From contig NZ_KB907450.1 in NCBI RefSeq assembly GCF_000382045.1, positions 186,001 through 250,000 on the forward strand: a stretch of DNA of 64,000 bases, given 5' to 3'. Below the pieces are notes generated by a model. The model was given only the letters and a program-made list of their open reading frames with translations. It was not told where the DNA came from and did not search any database. This stretch comes from Variovorax atrisoli 110B. GTDB taxonomy: Bacteria > Pseudomonadota > Gammaproteobacteria > Burkholderiales > Burkholderiaceae_C. The position numbers and the translations under genes were made by a program. Positions 54,109 to 63,825 of the stretch are shown here, piece by piece (the stretch's first letter is position 1; each line of letters starts with the position of its first letter).

Positions 54109-54734
54109 GCGCCGCCGTCCAACCCTCGATGGCCGAGGTGCTGCGCCCCCTGCGCAATGCCACGCATGCGCTGCACGAAGCGCTCGACAGCCAGCTGCCG
54201 ATCGCCCGCGAAGATGCCTCGCTGGCCGACTACGCGGATCACCTGCGTGCCCTGCGCCCCTGGCTGGAGGCGGTGCGGCAGGCGCTGGCCGTCCCCGGCG
54301 ATCCCGGGCTCGACCGCGTGGCGCGGCGCACCGACCGGCGCCTGGCGGCCCTGGCGCTCGATCTAGAGGATGCCGGTGCAGCGCCGGTCGGGGAGCACGC
54401 CGGCGCCACGGCCCAGGCATGCCTTGCGCCTCGGCTCGTGGAGGCCGCCGCCGAGCCTGCGTTCGCCTGGGGCCTGGCCTACGTGCTCGAAGGCTCCCAG
54501 CTCGGCGGCCTGGCCATGCACAAGCGCCTGGCGCCGAAGCTGGCGCCGCATCCGATGCGCTACTTCCAGCCCGTCGACGCACCCGACGGCCTGCCCGCGC
54601 AGTGGAAGGAATTCGTCGCGCAACTGGCTGCGGCGCTGCGCGATCCGGCGGCTGTCGATTCGGCTCAGCGCGGCGCCGTGGCCGGCTTCGAAACTCTCAT
54701 CCCGCGCTTCGGTTTGCAGCCGGCCGGATTGTAG
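54105..54734 (+). CDS. bphO: Heme oxygenase BphO (biliverdin synthesis for bacteriophytochrome)
   Basis: A 209-aa heme oxygenase. The proximal ligand is probably H24 in LRNATHALHEALDS, the R-x-A-T-x-x-x-H-x-x-L-D pattern of the family, and the distal helix is EGSQLGGLAMHKRLAPKL. It cleaves heme to biliverdin IX-alpha, the chromophore of the phytochrome encoded ~100 bases downstream. Its start overlaps the upstream small ORF by 4 bases. Confidence 0.92.
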   Translation: MSAAVQPSMAEVLRPLRNATHALHEALDSQLPIAREDASLADYADHLRALRPWLEAVRQALAVPGDPGLDRVARRTDRRLAALALDLEDAGAAPVGEHAGATAQACLAPRLVEAAAEPAFAWGLAYVLEGSQLGGLAMHKRLAPKLAPHPMRYFQPVDAPDGLPAQWKEFVAQLAAALRDPAAVDSAQRGAVAGFETLIPRFGLQPAGL

Positions 54735-54837
54735 GAAGCCGCCGACGAATCCCCCGAAGACGCGCTGGCATGATCCTGTCAACCTGTTTCCAGATAACCC
54801 AGTGCGGCCGCCGCCGCCTCGCCCGAACTTGACCAAC

Positions 54838-57093
54838 GTGCCGCCGCCCCTGACTCTCACCGAGCCCCAGCCCCAGCCGCAGGCCGGCTCGCGGGCCCTC
54901 GAGCCCGTGCCGGTCGACCTGTCCAATTGCGACCTCGAGCCGATCCGCGTTCCGGGCTCGATCCAGCCGCACGGCCGCATGCTGGTGCTCGACGGCGGCT
55001 CGCTGGCGCTTGTCGCATGGAGCGAGAACTGGCCCGACGCCGAACTGCCCGCCGCGCTCGAGGCCGTGCGCGGGTTGCGTTTGCCGGCGATGCCGCCGGG
55101 CGGCTCCCCGGTGTCGCTCGGGGCGATGAGTCTTGCGCATAACTTCTTCGACGTTTCCGCGCACCGCGGCGGGAACCACCTGATCGTCGAGTTCGAGGCC
55201 GCCTCGCCCCCGGGCGGCAACGAGGCGCCCATCTATTCTCTGGGCCGCGTCTTCCTGCCCCGGCTGCAGGATGCAGCCACGGTGGACGAACTGTGCTGCC
55301 TGGCCGCGCGCGAGATGAAGCGGCTCACCGGCTTCGGCCGCTGCCTCGTCTACCGCTTCGACGCAGCCGGCCATGGCGAGGTGCTGGCAGAGGCTGCCGA
55401 GCCCGGCTACGACAGCTACAGCGGCCATCACTTTCCCGCGTCCGACATTCCGCGCCAAGCGCGCGAGCTGTACCTCGTCAACCACTTCCGGCTGATCGCC
55501 GACGCCAACTACCAGCCTGTGCGCCTGCGTGCCAACGACGCGTCGCTCACCGCCGCCGACATCGACCTTTCGCAGGCGCAGCTGCGCAGCGTCTCGCCGA
55601 TCCACCTCGAGTACATGCGCAACATGGGCACGCTGGCGTCCATGTCGGTGTCGATCGTCATCGATGGCAGGCTCTGGGGCCTGATCTCCTGCCACGACCA
55701 TGCGCCGCGCTTCCTCGACACGGCGACGCGGCTCGCGTGCGAGCACCTGGGGCAGTTGCTGTCGCTGCAGATCCGTTCGAAGGAAAGCAATGGCGAGGTG
55801 GCCGAGCGGCTCGAGCTGCGCAAGCTCACGCTGCAGATCGTCTCGCACCTGTCCAACAGCGACGGCACCCTGCAGCACCTCACGTCCGAGGTCTCGCTGA
55901 TGCTGCGCGTGATGCGCGCCACGGGCGCCGCCGTGGTGCTCGACGACGAGGTCTGGTGCGTGGGCGACGTGCCGGCGCGCGCGCACGTGCAGGAGCTTGC
56001 GGGCTGGATCGCGGGGCTGGGCGTGGAGGTCTATGAGAGCAATGCGCTGGCGGCGCACTTCGCGCCGGCTTCGCAGTTCGTCGACGTGGCGGCGGGCGTG
56101 CTCGCCATCTCCATCTCGCAGGTGCACCGGCACCTGATCCTCTGGTTCCGCCCCGAGATCGTGCAGACGGTCCGCTGGGCGGGCGACCCGCAGAAACCGC
56201 AGAGCCTGGTCAACGGCCGCATGCATCCTCGCCTGAGCTTTGCGAGCTGGGTGGAGCACATCCGCGGATGCTCCAAGCCCTGGTCGCCGGCCGAGGTCGG
56301 GGCGGCCGCCGAACTGCGCCAGGCGCTGATCGGCATCGTGCTGCGCCGCGCGGAGGAACTGGCCTCCGTGGCTTCCGAACTGGGACGCGTCAACAAGGAG
56401 CTGGAGGCGTTTTCGTACACCGTGTCGCACGACCTGCGCGCCCCGATGCGGCACATCGCCGGCTACGTCGACCTGGTGGGGCAGACCGAGGGCGAGCAGC
56501 TCAGCGAGCGGGGCCGCCGCTATCTTTCGCACGTCAAGGAGGCGGCCGCCTTCGCGGGACAGATGGTCGACGCGCTGCTCGACTTCTCCCGCATGGGCCG
56601 CTCCGCGCTTAAGCGGCGGCAGGTCGACAGCGCCTCGCTGGTCGAAGGCCTGGTGCGAGAGCTGACGCGGCTGGAGCCGCAGCGCAAGGTGGAATGGCAG
56701 GTCGATGCCGACCTGCCGGCGCTGTATGCCGACCCGCTGCTGCTGCAGGTGGCGGTGCGCAACCTGCTGGCCAACGCGGTCAAGTACTCGCGCACCCGCA
56801 GCCTGTCGCGCATCGCGGTGCGCGGCATCCGCAGCGACCTGGGCGACGGGCTCGAAGTGCAGGACAACGGCGTGGGCTTCCAGATGAAATACGTCGACAA
56901 GCTGTTCGGCGTGTTCCAGCGGCTGCACCAGGCCGAGGATTTCGAGGGCACGGGCATCGGCCTGGCCAATGTGAAGCGGATCGTGGAGCGCCATGGCGGC
57001 ACGGTCTGGGCAAAAGGGGAGATCGACGCGGGGGCGAGCTTCGGCTTCATCCTGCCGCGCCAGGGCCCCGACAACGGAGAGGAACATGCTTAA
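54838..57093 (+). CDS. bphP: Bacteriophytochrome histidine kinase
   Basis: About 751 aa, PAS-GAF-PHY-HisKA-HATPase. With the GTG at 54838 the biliverdin-binding cysteine is C31 (DLSNCDLEPIRVPGSIQPHG). The GAF domain shows FPASDIPRQAREL; the PHY tongue has the PRLSF motif; HisKA has FSYTVSHDLRAPMRHIAGY; the ATPase shows LLANAVKYS, VQDNGVGF and GTGIGLANVKRIVERHGG. It senses red/far-red light in the cytoplasm and phosphorylates the response regulator downstream. No ATG is available; a GTG at 54802 and a TTG at 54829 are alternative starts. Confidence 0.93.
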   Translation: MPPPLTLTEPQPQPQAGSRALEPVPVDLSNCDLEPIRVPGSIQPHGRMLVLDGGSLALVAWSENWPDAELPAALEAVRGLRLPAMPPGGSPVSLGAMSLAHNFFDVSAHRGGNHLIVEFEAASPPGGNEAPIYSLGRVFLPRLQDAATVDELCCLAAREMKRLTGFGRCLVYRFDAAGHGEVLAEAAEPGYDSYSGHHFPASDIPRQARELYLVNHFRLIADANYQPVRLRANDASLTAADIDLSQAQLRSVSPIHLEYMRNMGTLASMSVSIVIDGRLWGLISCHDHAPRFLDTATRLACEHLGQLLSLQIRSKESNGEVAERLELRKLTLQIVSHLSNSDGTLQHLTSEVSLMLRVMRATGAAVVLDDEVWCVGDVPARAHVQELAGWIAGLGVEVYESNALAAHFAPASQFVDVAAGVLAISISQVHRHLILWFRPEIVQTVRWAGDPQKPQSLVNGRMHPRLSFASWVEHIRGCSKPWSPAEVGAAAELRQALIGIVLRRAEELASVASELGRVNKELEAFSYTVSHDLRAPMRHIAGYVDLVGQTEGEQLSERGRRYLSHVKEAAAFAGQMVDALLDFSRMGRSALKRRQVDSASLVEGLVRELTRLEPQRKVEWQVDADLPALYADPLLLQVAVRNLLANAVKYSRTRSLSRIAVRGIRSDLGDGLEVQDNGVGFQMKYVDKLFGVFQRLHQAEDFEGTGIGLANVKRIVERHGGTVWAKGEIDAGASFGFILPRQGPDNGEEHA

Positions 57094-57544
57094 GCCGATC
57101 CTGCTTGTCGAGGACGACAAGCGAGACCTCGAACTCACCCTGATCGCGCTGGAGCGCAGCCAGCTCGCCAACGAAGTCGTCGTGCTGCGCGACGGCGCGC
57201 AGGCGCTCGAGTACCTGCACCGCCAGGGCGAGCATGCGGACCGCGCCGAGGGCAATCCGGCCGTGATCCTGCTGGACCTGAAGCTGCCCAAGGTCACCGG
57301 ACTGGAGGTGCTGCAGGCGGTGCGCGCCAATCCGGCGCTGCGCAGCATTCCGGTGGTGATGCTCACCTCGTCGCAGGAAGAGTCGGACGTGCTGCGCAGC
57401 TACGAACTGGGCGTGAACGCCTACGTGGTCAAGCCGGTGGCGTTCGACCGGTTCGTCTCCGCAATCGCCGAGCTGGGTGTGTTCTGGGCCGTGCTCAACG
57501 AACCGCCGCCGGGCTCCCTGAAGGCTGCGCGCAAACATGAGTAG
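57086..57544 (+). CDS. Single-domain CheY-like response regulator (phytochrome partner)
   Basis: A 152-aa receiver domain without an output domain. ILLVEDDKRDLELT holds the acidic pocket, ILLDLKLPKVTG the phosphorylated Asp, VMLTSSQEESDV the Thr/Ser, and AYVVKPVAF the Lys. It resembles Rcp1-type regulators that accept phosphate from bacteriophytochromes. Its ATG overlaps the bphP stop by 8 bases, and its stop overlaps the hybrid kinase start by 8 bases, so stoichiometric coupled synthesis is implied. GGAGAGGAA serves as ribosome site. Confidence 0.93.
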   Translation: MLKPILLVEDDKRDLELTLIALERSQLANEVVVLRDGAQALEYLHRQGEHADRAEGNPAVILLDLKLPKVTGLEVLQAVRANPALRSIPVVMLTSSQEESDVLRSYELGVNAYVVKPVAFDRFVSAIAELGVFWAVLNEPPPGSLKAARKHE

Positions 57545-60071
57545 CGACGGCGGCGCCCCTGCCGCGACCATGCAGCCGACGAGCATCCTGGTACTCGAAG
57601 ACTCGCGCTTCGACGTCGAGCTGCTGACCGAGGCGCTGGCCCAGACCCTGCCGCTGGCCACGATCCGCGCGGTGCGCGACGAGCGCGGCTTCGTCGAAGC
57701 ATTGAATGAAGGCGGCTTCTCGCTGATCCTGTCCGACTACGAGCTGCCGGGGTTCTCGGGCGCGCATGCGCTCGAGCTGGCGCGCCGCCTGGCGCCGGAG
57801 ACGCCGTTCATCTTCGTCTCGGGCGTGATCGGCGAGGACAACGCGGTCGAGCTGCTCAAGAGCGGGGCCACCGACTATGTGAGCAAGGGCCGTCTCGCGC
57901 GGCTGCCCGTGGTGCTGGAACGCGCGCTCAAGGAGGCCGCCGACCGGCGCGCCAAGGGGCTTGCGGAGCGCCGGCTGAATGCGGCCAACGCGGCCATCAT
58001 GGAAGCCGAAGCGCGCCGCCTGGCCCTCATGGAGCTGGGCGACCGCATCCGCGACATGGACGAGCCGGGCGACATCGCCTATGCGGCCTCCGAAATGCTC
58101 GGGCGCAGCCTGGACGTGGACCGCGCCGGATACGGCCTGGTGGACACGGCGGCCGAGACCATCGTCATCGCCCGCGACTGGACCGCGCCCGGCGTGGCCA
58201 GCCTCGCGGGCCTGCTGCACTTTCGCGACTACGGCTCCTACATCGACGACCTGCGCAAGGGCGTCACCGTGGCCTTCGCCGACGCACGGCTCGACTCCCG
58301 CACACGCGACAACGCGCAGGCGCTGGAGGCCATCACTGCGCGCGCGGTGGTCAACATGCCGCTCACCGAGCGTGGCGGGCTGGTCGGGCTGCTCTATCTG
58401 AATCATGGCGAAGTGCGGCCGTGGACGCGCGACGAGTTGGATTTCATCCGCGAGGTCGGCGACCGCGTGCGCTCGGCCATCGCCCGGCGCGAGGCGCAGA
58501 TCGAGCTGATGGCCCTGGCCGAGTCGCTGGAGCGCCAGGTCGAGGCGCGCACCCACGAGCGCGACCGCACCTGGGCCCTGAGCCAGGACCTGCTGGGCGT
58601 GGCCAACTCGCAGGGCTTCTTCGTGAGCGTGAACCCCGCCTGGGAAGCCGTGCTGGGCTGGAGCGCCGAAGAGATCTGCGCCATGCCCTTTCGCTCGCTG
58701 GTGCATGCCGATGACCTGATCCACACCGAGGCCGAGCTGGAGCGTCTCCTGCAGGGCGAGCGCACCACCGGTTTCGAGAACCGCTACCGCACAAGGAGCG
58801 GCGGCTACCGCTGGCTCTCCTGGACCGCCGTGCCCGACAACGGCCTGCTGTACGCCGCCGCGCGCGACATCACCGAGCAGAAGGAGCGCGCCGCCGAACT
58901 CGATGCCGCGCGCGAGCAACTGCGCCAGAGCCAGAAGCTGGAGGCCGTGGGCCAGCTCACCGGCGGCCTGGCGCACGACTTCAACAACCTGCTGGCCGCG
59001 ATCAGCGGCAGCCTCGAACTGATGCGCCGGCGCGGCCTTCAGGGCAATCCGGCGGACATGGAGCGCTACGTGGGCGTGGCGCAGGGCGCGGTCAAGCGCG
59101 CGGCCGCGCTCACCCACCGGCTGCTGGCCTTCTCGCGGCGCCAGACGCTGGAGCCCAAGCCGGTCAACGCCAACCGGCTGGTGACGGAAATGGAAGAGCT
59201 GCTGCGCCGCACGCTGGGCCCTCACATCTCGCTGGAGACGGTGGCGGCCGTCGGGCTGTGGAACGTGCACGCCGATCCGGGCCAGCTCGAGAATGCGCTG
59301 CTCAACCTGTGCATCAACGCGCGCGACGCCATGCCCGAAGGCGGCACCCTGGTGATAGAGACAGCCAACCGCTGGATCGACGCCCGGACCGCGCGCGACC
59401 GCGAGTTGCCGATGGGGCAGTACGTGTCGCTCACCGTCAGCGACAACGGCGTGGGAATGCCGCCGGAAGTGGTGGCTCGGGCCTTCGATCCGTTCTTCAC
59501 CACCAAGCCGATCGGCATGGGCACCGGACTGGGCCTGTCGATGATCTACGGCTTCGCGAAGCAGTCTGGCGGGCAGGTGCGCATCTACTCGGAGGTCGGC
59601 AAGGGCACCTCCGTCAGCATCTACCTGCCGCGCCATGACATGCAGGAAGAAGTGTCCGCGGCACCGGCAGTGGCCATGCTCGCGCCGCGCGCCGACCAGG
59701 GCGATACCGTGCTGGTGGTCGACGACGAACCCGCGCTGCGCATGATCATCGTCGAGGTGATGCGGGGCCTGGGCTACGCCACGCTGGAAGCCGGGGACGG
59801 GGCCGAGGCACTGCGCATCCTCCAGACGCCGCGGCAGCGCATCGATCTGCTGGTGAGCGACGTGGGGCTGCCCGGCGGCATGAACGGCCGTCAGGTTGCC
59901 GACGCCGCGCGCACGGCCCGGCCGGGCCTCAAGGTGCTCTTCATCACGGGCTATGCCGAAAACGCCGTGTTGAGCCATGGCCACCTCGACCCCGGCATGC
60001 ACGTGATGACCAAGCCCTTCGAGATGGACGTGCTGGCGCGCCGCGTGAAGCAGTTGATCGAAGAGCGCTAG
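57537..60071 (+). CDS. Hybrid histidine kinase: receiver-GAF-PAS-kinase-receiver
   Basis: An 844-aa protein. N-terminal receiver (residues ~15-135, phosphorylated Asp in [12 protein letters not shown]), GAF (~165-320), PAS (~350-455, [20 protein letters not shown]), HisKA with [14 protein letters not shown], HATPase ([20 protein letters not shown]), and a C-terminal receiver ([26 protein letters not shown]). The two receivers flanking a kinase suggest a phosphorelay that integrates the phytochrome signal with GAF/PAS inputs. An internal Met at residue 12 (57570) is an alternative start. No DNA-binding output in the operon. Confidence 0.93.
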   Translation: MSSDGGAPAATMQPTSILVLEDSRFDVELLTEALAQTLPLATIRAVRDERGFVEALNEGGFSLILSDYELPGFSGAHALELARRLAPETPFIFVSGVIGEDNAVELLKSGATDYVSKGRLARLPVVLERALKEAADRRAKGLAERRLNAANAAIMEAEARRLALMELGDRIRDMDEPGDIAYAASEMLGRSLDVDRAGYGLVDTAAETIVIARDWTAPGVASLAGLLHFRDYGSYIDDLRKGVTVAFADARLDSRTRDNAQALEAITARAVVNMPLTERGGLVGLLYLNHGEVRPWTRDELDFIREVGDRVRSAIARREAQIELMALAESLERQVEARTHERDRTWALSQDLLGVANSQGFFVSVNPAWEAVLGWSAEEICAMPFRSLVHADDLIHTEAELERLLQGERTTGFENRYRTRSGGYRWLSWTAVPDNGLLYAAARDITEQKERAAELDAAREQLRQSQKLEAVGQLTGGLAHDFNNLLAAISGSLELMRRRGLQGNPADMERYVGVAQGAVKRAAALTHRLLAFSRRQTLEPKPVNANRLVTEMEELLRRTLGPHISLETVAAVGLWNVHADPGQLENALLNLCINARDAMPEGGTLVIETANRWIDARTARDRELPMGQYVSLTVSDNGVGMPPEVVARAFDPFFTTKPIGMGTGLGLSMIYGFAKQSGGQVRIYSEVGKGTSVSIYLPRHDMQEEVSAAPAVAMLAPRADQGDTVLVVDDEPALRMIIVEVMRGLGYATLEAGDGAEALRILQTPRQRIDLLVSDVGLPGGMNGRQVADAARTARPGLKVLFITGYAENAVLSHGHLDPGMHVMTKPFEMDVLARRVKQLIEER

Positions 60072-60113
60072 CGCCCCGACCGTCGACATGCGCCCGGCCG
60101 GGGCTGCGGGAGA

Positions 60114-60980
60114 TCAGCGCGCCGTCAGCGGCTCCAGGCCGGTCTTGGCGATCGTGGGAGCCGCTGCGGGCGAATTGAGATAGCGGATGAGCTGCCGCGC
60201 CGCGTCGGGCTGCTTCGAGGCGCTGGCGATGCCGGCGGAGAACACCGTCACGCGCTGCACTTCGGCAGGCAGCGGTCCGATGTAGTCGATGCCCGCGATG
60301 GGCAGCAGTTCGCTGACCTGCTGCAGGCCCAGCGCCGCGTCGCCGCGCGCCACCACGGAGCCGACGCGCTCGCTCAGGATGCGCTTGCTCTTGGGCTTGA
60401 CCTGGTCCTCGATGCCGAGCTTCTTGAGCAGCTCGGTCTCGTAGTAGGTGCCGCTCGCGCTGGCCGAGTAGGCGATCGACGGCGCTGCGATCAGCGTGCG
60501 CTTGAGCGCGTCGACCGTGCTGATGTCGGGTTTGGGCGCGCCCTTGCGCACCGCGAAGCCGATGGCCGAGCGCACCAGGTCGACCTGGCTGCCCGGCACC
60601 ACCTTGCCCTCGGCCACCAGCGCATCGAGCGCGGGGCGCGCGAGGATCACCACGTCGGCCGGCTCGTTGCGGGCGAGGCGGCTGGGGATGGAGTCTTCGG
60701 CATTGCCCATCGAGGCGCCGTAGGCGGTCTTCACGCTGCGGCCGGTGCTGCGCTCGAACTCGGGGCGCAGGTCGTTGTAGGCGGCGGTGAAGCCGCCGGA
60801 GGTCATGACGTGGATGTCGGCGCCGCCCGCGGGCTTGCTGCTGCTGGTGGTGCCGAGGCTGCCGCAGCCTGCGAGCGCGAGGGCCGCGACCAGCGGTAGC
60901 GCGGCGCGGCGGGTGAGGGTGCCGAAGGAAGAGGGGAAGGAAGAGCGGAAAGAAGAGGGGGTCTTGAAGGGCTTCGTCAC
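60114..60980 (-). CDS. Molybdate-type (ModA-like) periplasmic solute-binding lipoprotein
   Basis: A 288-aa protein with a lipoprotein signal (PLVAALALAGC). The mature domain is a ModA/type-II solute-binding fold: IHVMTSGGFTAAYNDLRPEF, PADVVILARPALDALVAEGK and YYETELLKKLGIEDQVKPKS. Arrangement fits orphan ModA-like proteins that bind oxyanions or other small anions; no modBC genes are adjacent. It converges on the phytochrome operon, ending 42 bases past the hybrid kinase gene. Confidence 0.85.
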   Translation of the reverse strand: MTKPFKTPSSFRSSFPSSFGTLTRRAALPLVAALALAGCGSLGTTSSSKPAGGADIHVMTSGGFTAAYNDLRPEFERSTGRSVKTAYGASMGNAEDSIPSRLARNEPADVVILARPALDALVAEGKVVPGSQVDLVRSAIGFAVRKGAPKPDISTVDALKRTLIAAPSIAYSASASGTYYETELLKKLGIEDQVKPKSKRILSERVGSVVARGDAALGLQQVSELLPIAGIDYIGPLPAEVQRVTVFSAGIASASKQPDAARQLIRYLNSPAAAPTIAKTGLEPLTAR

Positions 60981-61079
60981 GATGTCTCCAGGAGGAAGAG
61001 GATTGCGGCGCGGTCGCCGCGTGCCGCTGTCATCGTAGAAGCCGGGGCTGTCATTCGGCCTTCAGCGAAGTCGGGGTTA

Positions 61080-61292
61080 TCACTGAGGCGCCTCGGGTGC
61101 CTCGGGCTTGTCGGGAGTGCTCCTGCCTGCATCCGCGCCCGGCAGCCGCCCGCGCCGGGCCAGCCCCTCGCGCAGCAGGAACTCGACCTGCGCGTTCGCG
61201 CTGCGCAGCTCCTGCGCGGCAAGGCGCTCGATCTCGGCCCACAGGGCCGGATCGATGCGCAGGGGGTAGGCTTTCTTGCCGGGACTGGCCAT
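61080..61292 (-). CDS. Arc-type ribbon-helix-helix DNA-binding protein
   Basis: A 70-aa protein. KKAYPLRIDPALWAEIERLA followed by AQELRSANAQVEFLLREGL is a ribbon-helix-helix domain (beta strand PLRID, two helices) like Arc/MetJ. The last ~20 residues are charged and probably disordered. It lies 40 bases downstream of the SPFH gene on the same strand and probably regulates that operon through the palindrome at 62249. Confidence 0.85.
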   Translation of the reverse strand: MASPGKKAYPLRIDPALWAEIERLAAQELRSANAQVEFLLREGLARRGRLPGADAGRSTPDKPEAPEAPQ

Positions 61293-61332
61293 CGGATGGG
61301 TACGGATCGGGAGGGCGTGTACGGTTCGCGCC

Positions 61333-62232
61333 TCAGGTGTAGAGCGTACCGGTGTTCACCACGGGCTGCGTCTCGCGGTCGGAGCACAGCACCACCAGCA
61401 GGTTCGACACCATCGAGGCCTTGCGCTCGTCGTCGAGCACGACGAGGTTGCGTTCCGACAGGCCCTTGAGCGCCGCCTCGACCATGCCGACCGCGCCCGA
61501 CACGATCTGGTGCCGCGCGCTCACGATGGCCACCGCCTGCTGGCGGCGCAGCATCACCTGCGCGATCTCGGGGGCGTAGGCCAGGTGCGTGAGCTTGGCA
61601 TCGAGCACCTCGACGCCCGCGCTGGCGAAGCGGCGGTTCAGGTCGTCACGCAGGGCGTCGGCCACGGTGTCGAGGCCGGCACGCAGCGTGGTTTCCTCGC
61701 TGGGCAGGTCGTCGCCGCTGTCGTAGGCGTAGAGGGTGGCCAGGTGCCGGATGGCGGCCTCGGACTGGATGGCGACGAACTTGTTGTAGTCGTCGATCTC
61801 GAAGACGGCCTGCGCCGTGTCGTACACCCGCCAGACCACCGCCGCGCCGATCTCCACCGGGTTGCCGCGCTTGTCGTTCACCTTCAGCGGGGGCGTGTTG
61901 AGATTGCGTGCGCGCAGCGAGATCTTCTGGCCGCTTTGCAGCGGGTTGGTCCAGCGCAGGCCCTCGGAGCGGTCGGTGCCCTGGTACTGGCCGAAGAGCG
62001 TGAGGATGATGCCCTCGTTGGGCTGCAGCATGTAGAGGCCGGGGATCAGCACGAGGCCGACCACGATCAGCAGGACGCTCATCGGCAGCGGCATGAGGCG
62101 CTGCACGATCGCCCAGACGCCGATGGCGATCAGCAGCAGCACCACGGCGGAAACGCCATAGCCGTTGATCGACCGGTAGGGGCGCTCCATGCGGACCGGT
62201 CGCGGATTGATGTTGGGGGTCTTCTCTTGCAT
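61333..62232 (-). CDS. SPFH/band-7 domain membrane protein
   Basis: A 299-aa protein starting [20 protein letters not shown]. Two hydrophobic segments ([20 protein letters not shown] and [18 protein letters not shown]) anchor it near the N-terminus, followed by the SPFH domain ([20 protein letters not shown]) and a coiled-coil region. SPFH proteins scaffold membrane microdomains and proteases. A GGAGG ribosome site precedes the start and a perfect palindrome lies 17 bases upstream. The small RHH gene follows. Confidence 0.92.
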   Translation of the reverse strand: MQEKTPNINPRPVRMERPYRSINGYGVSAVVLLLIAIGVWAIVQRLMPLPMSVLLIVVGLVLIPGLYMLQPNEGIILTLFGQYQGTDRSEGLRWTNPLQSGQKISLRARNLNTPPLKVNDKRGNPVEIGAAVVWRVYDTAQAVFEIDDYNKFVAIQSEAAIRHLATLYAYDSGDDLPSEETTLRAGLDTVADALRDDLNRRFASAGVEVLDAKLTHLAYAPEIAQVMLRRQQAVAIVSARHQIVSGAVGMVEAALKGLSERNLVVLDDERKASMVSNLLVVLCSDRETQPVVNTGTLYT

Positions 62233-62248
62233 CACTGCCTCCGTTGAA

Positions 62249-62260
62249 AGTGATATCACT
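62249..62260. promoter_or_regulatory. Perfect 12-bp palindrome in the SPFH promoter
   Basis: AGTGATATCACT is a perfect palindrome between a TATTAG/GATATT -10-like stretch and the GGAGG ribosome site of the SPFH gene. Arc-type ribbon-helix-helix dimers and several other regulator families bind such short palindromes, and the operon encodes an RHH protein. Confidence 0.6.
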
Positions 62261-62456
62261 CTAATATCTTTTCGGGGCCAGTCAAGATGTTTTGGATGTC
62301 CCGGCAAGCGCGCCGGTTTTCCGCCGCCGGCTGCCGGCGCCAAGGTAAAGACGGCGCGCTTTACCGCCGCTTTACGGGCTCGCAACGCAGGCGACAGCCG
62401 CCGCGCCTGAAATTCGCGGTGGCCCTTCGGAGGGCCGGCCACCGAGGACTCCAGCC

Positions 62457-62951
62457 ATGACCATGAACCGCTCCCTGCAACGCCTCGCACTTGCCGCCGC
62501 CCTCGTCGCCGTGAGCGGCCAGGGGTTCGCGCAATTCGGTGCTGGTGGGGGTGGCCCCGGCATGGGCGGCGGCCGGCGCGGCGCGAGGCCCGACAGCTCC
62601 GCCGCTTCGCGCACCGGCGAAGGCCTCACCACGCCGACAACAGCCGCAGGGAAGATTCGCGACAAGCTCTACGACCTGCGACTGCAGCTCATGGTCACGC
62701 CCGAGCAGTCGCCGCTGTGGGACCGTTTCTCCGACGCGGTTTGGGAGCTTGCCGGCCGCCCCGGCATGACGGCCGCCGCGCCATCCGACGACCTGAACGC
62801 GGTGCAGTTCGTCCAGCAGCGCGCGATGCAGGCACAGGATCGTGCGCACCGCATGCAGGCGGTGAGCGATGCGTTGTCGAAGCTCTACGAGTCGATGACG
62901 CCCGAGCAGCGCCACACGGCCGACCAGAACCTGCCGGCGGTCATTCCCTGA
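62457..62951 (+). CDS. Spy/CpxP-like (LTXXQ) periplasmic protein
   Basis: A 164-aa exported protein with signal peptide LALAAALVAVSGQGFAQ, a Gly/Arg-rich low-complexity stretch (residues ~27-60), and a helical LTXXQ-type domain with two motif copies, LMVTPEQSPLWDRFSDAVW and LYESMTPEQRHTAD. Spy/CpxP proteins are periplasmic chaperones or stress sensors; those with this layout often respond to metals or envelope stress. It ends 13 bases before the convergent methyltransferase gene. Confidence 0.85.
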   Translation: MTMNRSLQRLALAAALVAVSGQGFAQFGAGGGGPGMGGGRRGARPDSSAASRTGEGLTTPTTAAGKIRDKLYDLRLQLMVTPEQSPLWDRFSDAVWELAGRPGMTAAAPSDDLNAVQFVQQRAMQAQDRAHRMQAVSDALSKLYESMTPEQRHTADQNLPAVIP

Positions 62952-62964
62952 TCGCCCCGATCAG

Positions 62965-63735
62965 TCAGTCGATCAGGTCGAAGCAGCAGCCCGCGTAGTA
63001 GGGCTTGTCGCCGCCCTCGACGAAAGGCACCTCGATGGGCTTGCCTTCGTTGCGCCACACGTCGCGCTTTCGGTAGCCGGAGCGCGAGAGGTCGGCCAGC
63101 AGCTCGTCGTGGTGCTGGATGCGGTAGGGGCACACCGCGATGCCGATGCTGTTGAGCGTGTAGATCGTTCGCTCCGGGTGCACGGCGGTGGTGTTCATCA
63201 CGATGCGCCGGGGCTTCACCGCGAGCTCGGAAAGGATCGCGTCCATGCGCACCGGCAGGTACTGCAGGCTGCCCGACACGTACAGCACGTCGCAGCCGCT
63301 CGCATCGCGGTAGTCGGTGGTGAAGCCCAGCTGCTCGGTCGCCTCGCGCTTGACGGCCATCGCGCGGCCGCTCTCGACCACGCCGGGCACGTCGCACACC
63401 GTCCAGCGCAGCGTGGAGGGATAGCTCAGCACGCGGCGGAAGGCGTAGTACTTGATGCCGACGTGTCCGCCGAGGTCGAACACGCGCGTCATGCCCGCGT
63501 CGATGGAGCGGCCCAGCCAGAAGAGGCCTGGGTAGTCGTAGAAGTAGATCTGCGGGCTGTAGAGTTCCCCCGCGTCGGCGTTGGCATAGCCCACGGCCTT
63601 GCTGGAAGGCGCCCCGGCCTCGGCCGCGGCGAAGCTGTCGAACGAGCCCATGAACAGGTTCTCGTCGGTGTTGTTGAGGAACTTGCGCCTGTACGCGCTT
63701 TCGCGGGCAGGAAATTGCAGGAGGCTGTTGAGCAT
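62965..63735 (-). CDS. TIGR04325-type putative SAM-dependent methyltransferase
   Basis: A 256-aa protein. FDLGGHVGIKYYAF is a SAM-binding loop (G-x-G replaced by GGHVG) and CDVLYVSGSLQYLP corresponds to the S-G-S-L-Q-Y motif of the TIGR04325 methyltransferase family, which acts in surface polysaccharide or small-molecule modification. The ATG at 63735 follows a GGAG and is preferred over the Met at 63759. No glycan genes lie within the window. Confidence 0.78.
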   Translation of the reverse strand: MLNSLLQFPARESAYRRKFLNNTDENLFMGSFDSFAAAEAGAPSSKAVGYANADAGELYSPQIYFYDYPGLFWLGRSIDAGMTRVFDLGGHVGIKYYAFRRVLSYPSTLRWTVCDVPGVVESGRAMAVKREATEQLGFTTDYRDASGCDVLYVSGSLQYLPVRMDAILSELAVKPRRIVMNTTAVHPERTIYTLNSIGIAVCPYRIQHHDELLADLSRSGYRKRDVWRNEGKPIEVPFVEGGDKPYYAGCCFDLID

Positions 63736-63825
63736 CTCGTTCTCCGTTGGCTCGCCCATTCTGGGCGCAACGGGAGCGCGAAGGCGCTATAGCCCAGTGC
63801 GGTTGGGGCAGTTACCCCATGGGGG

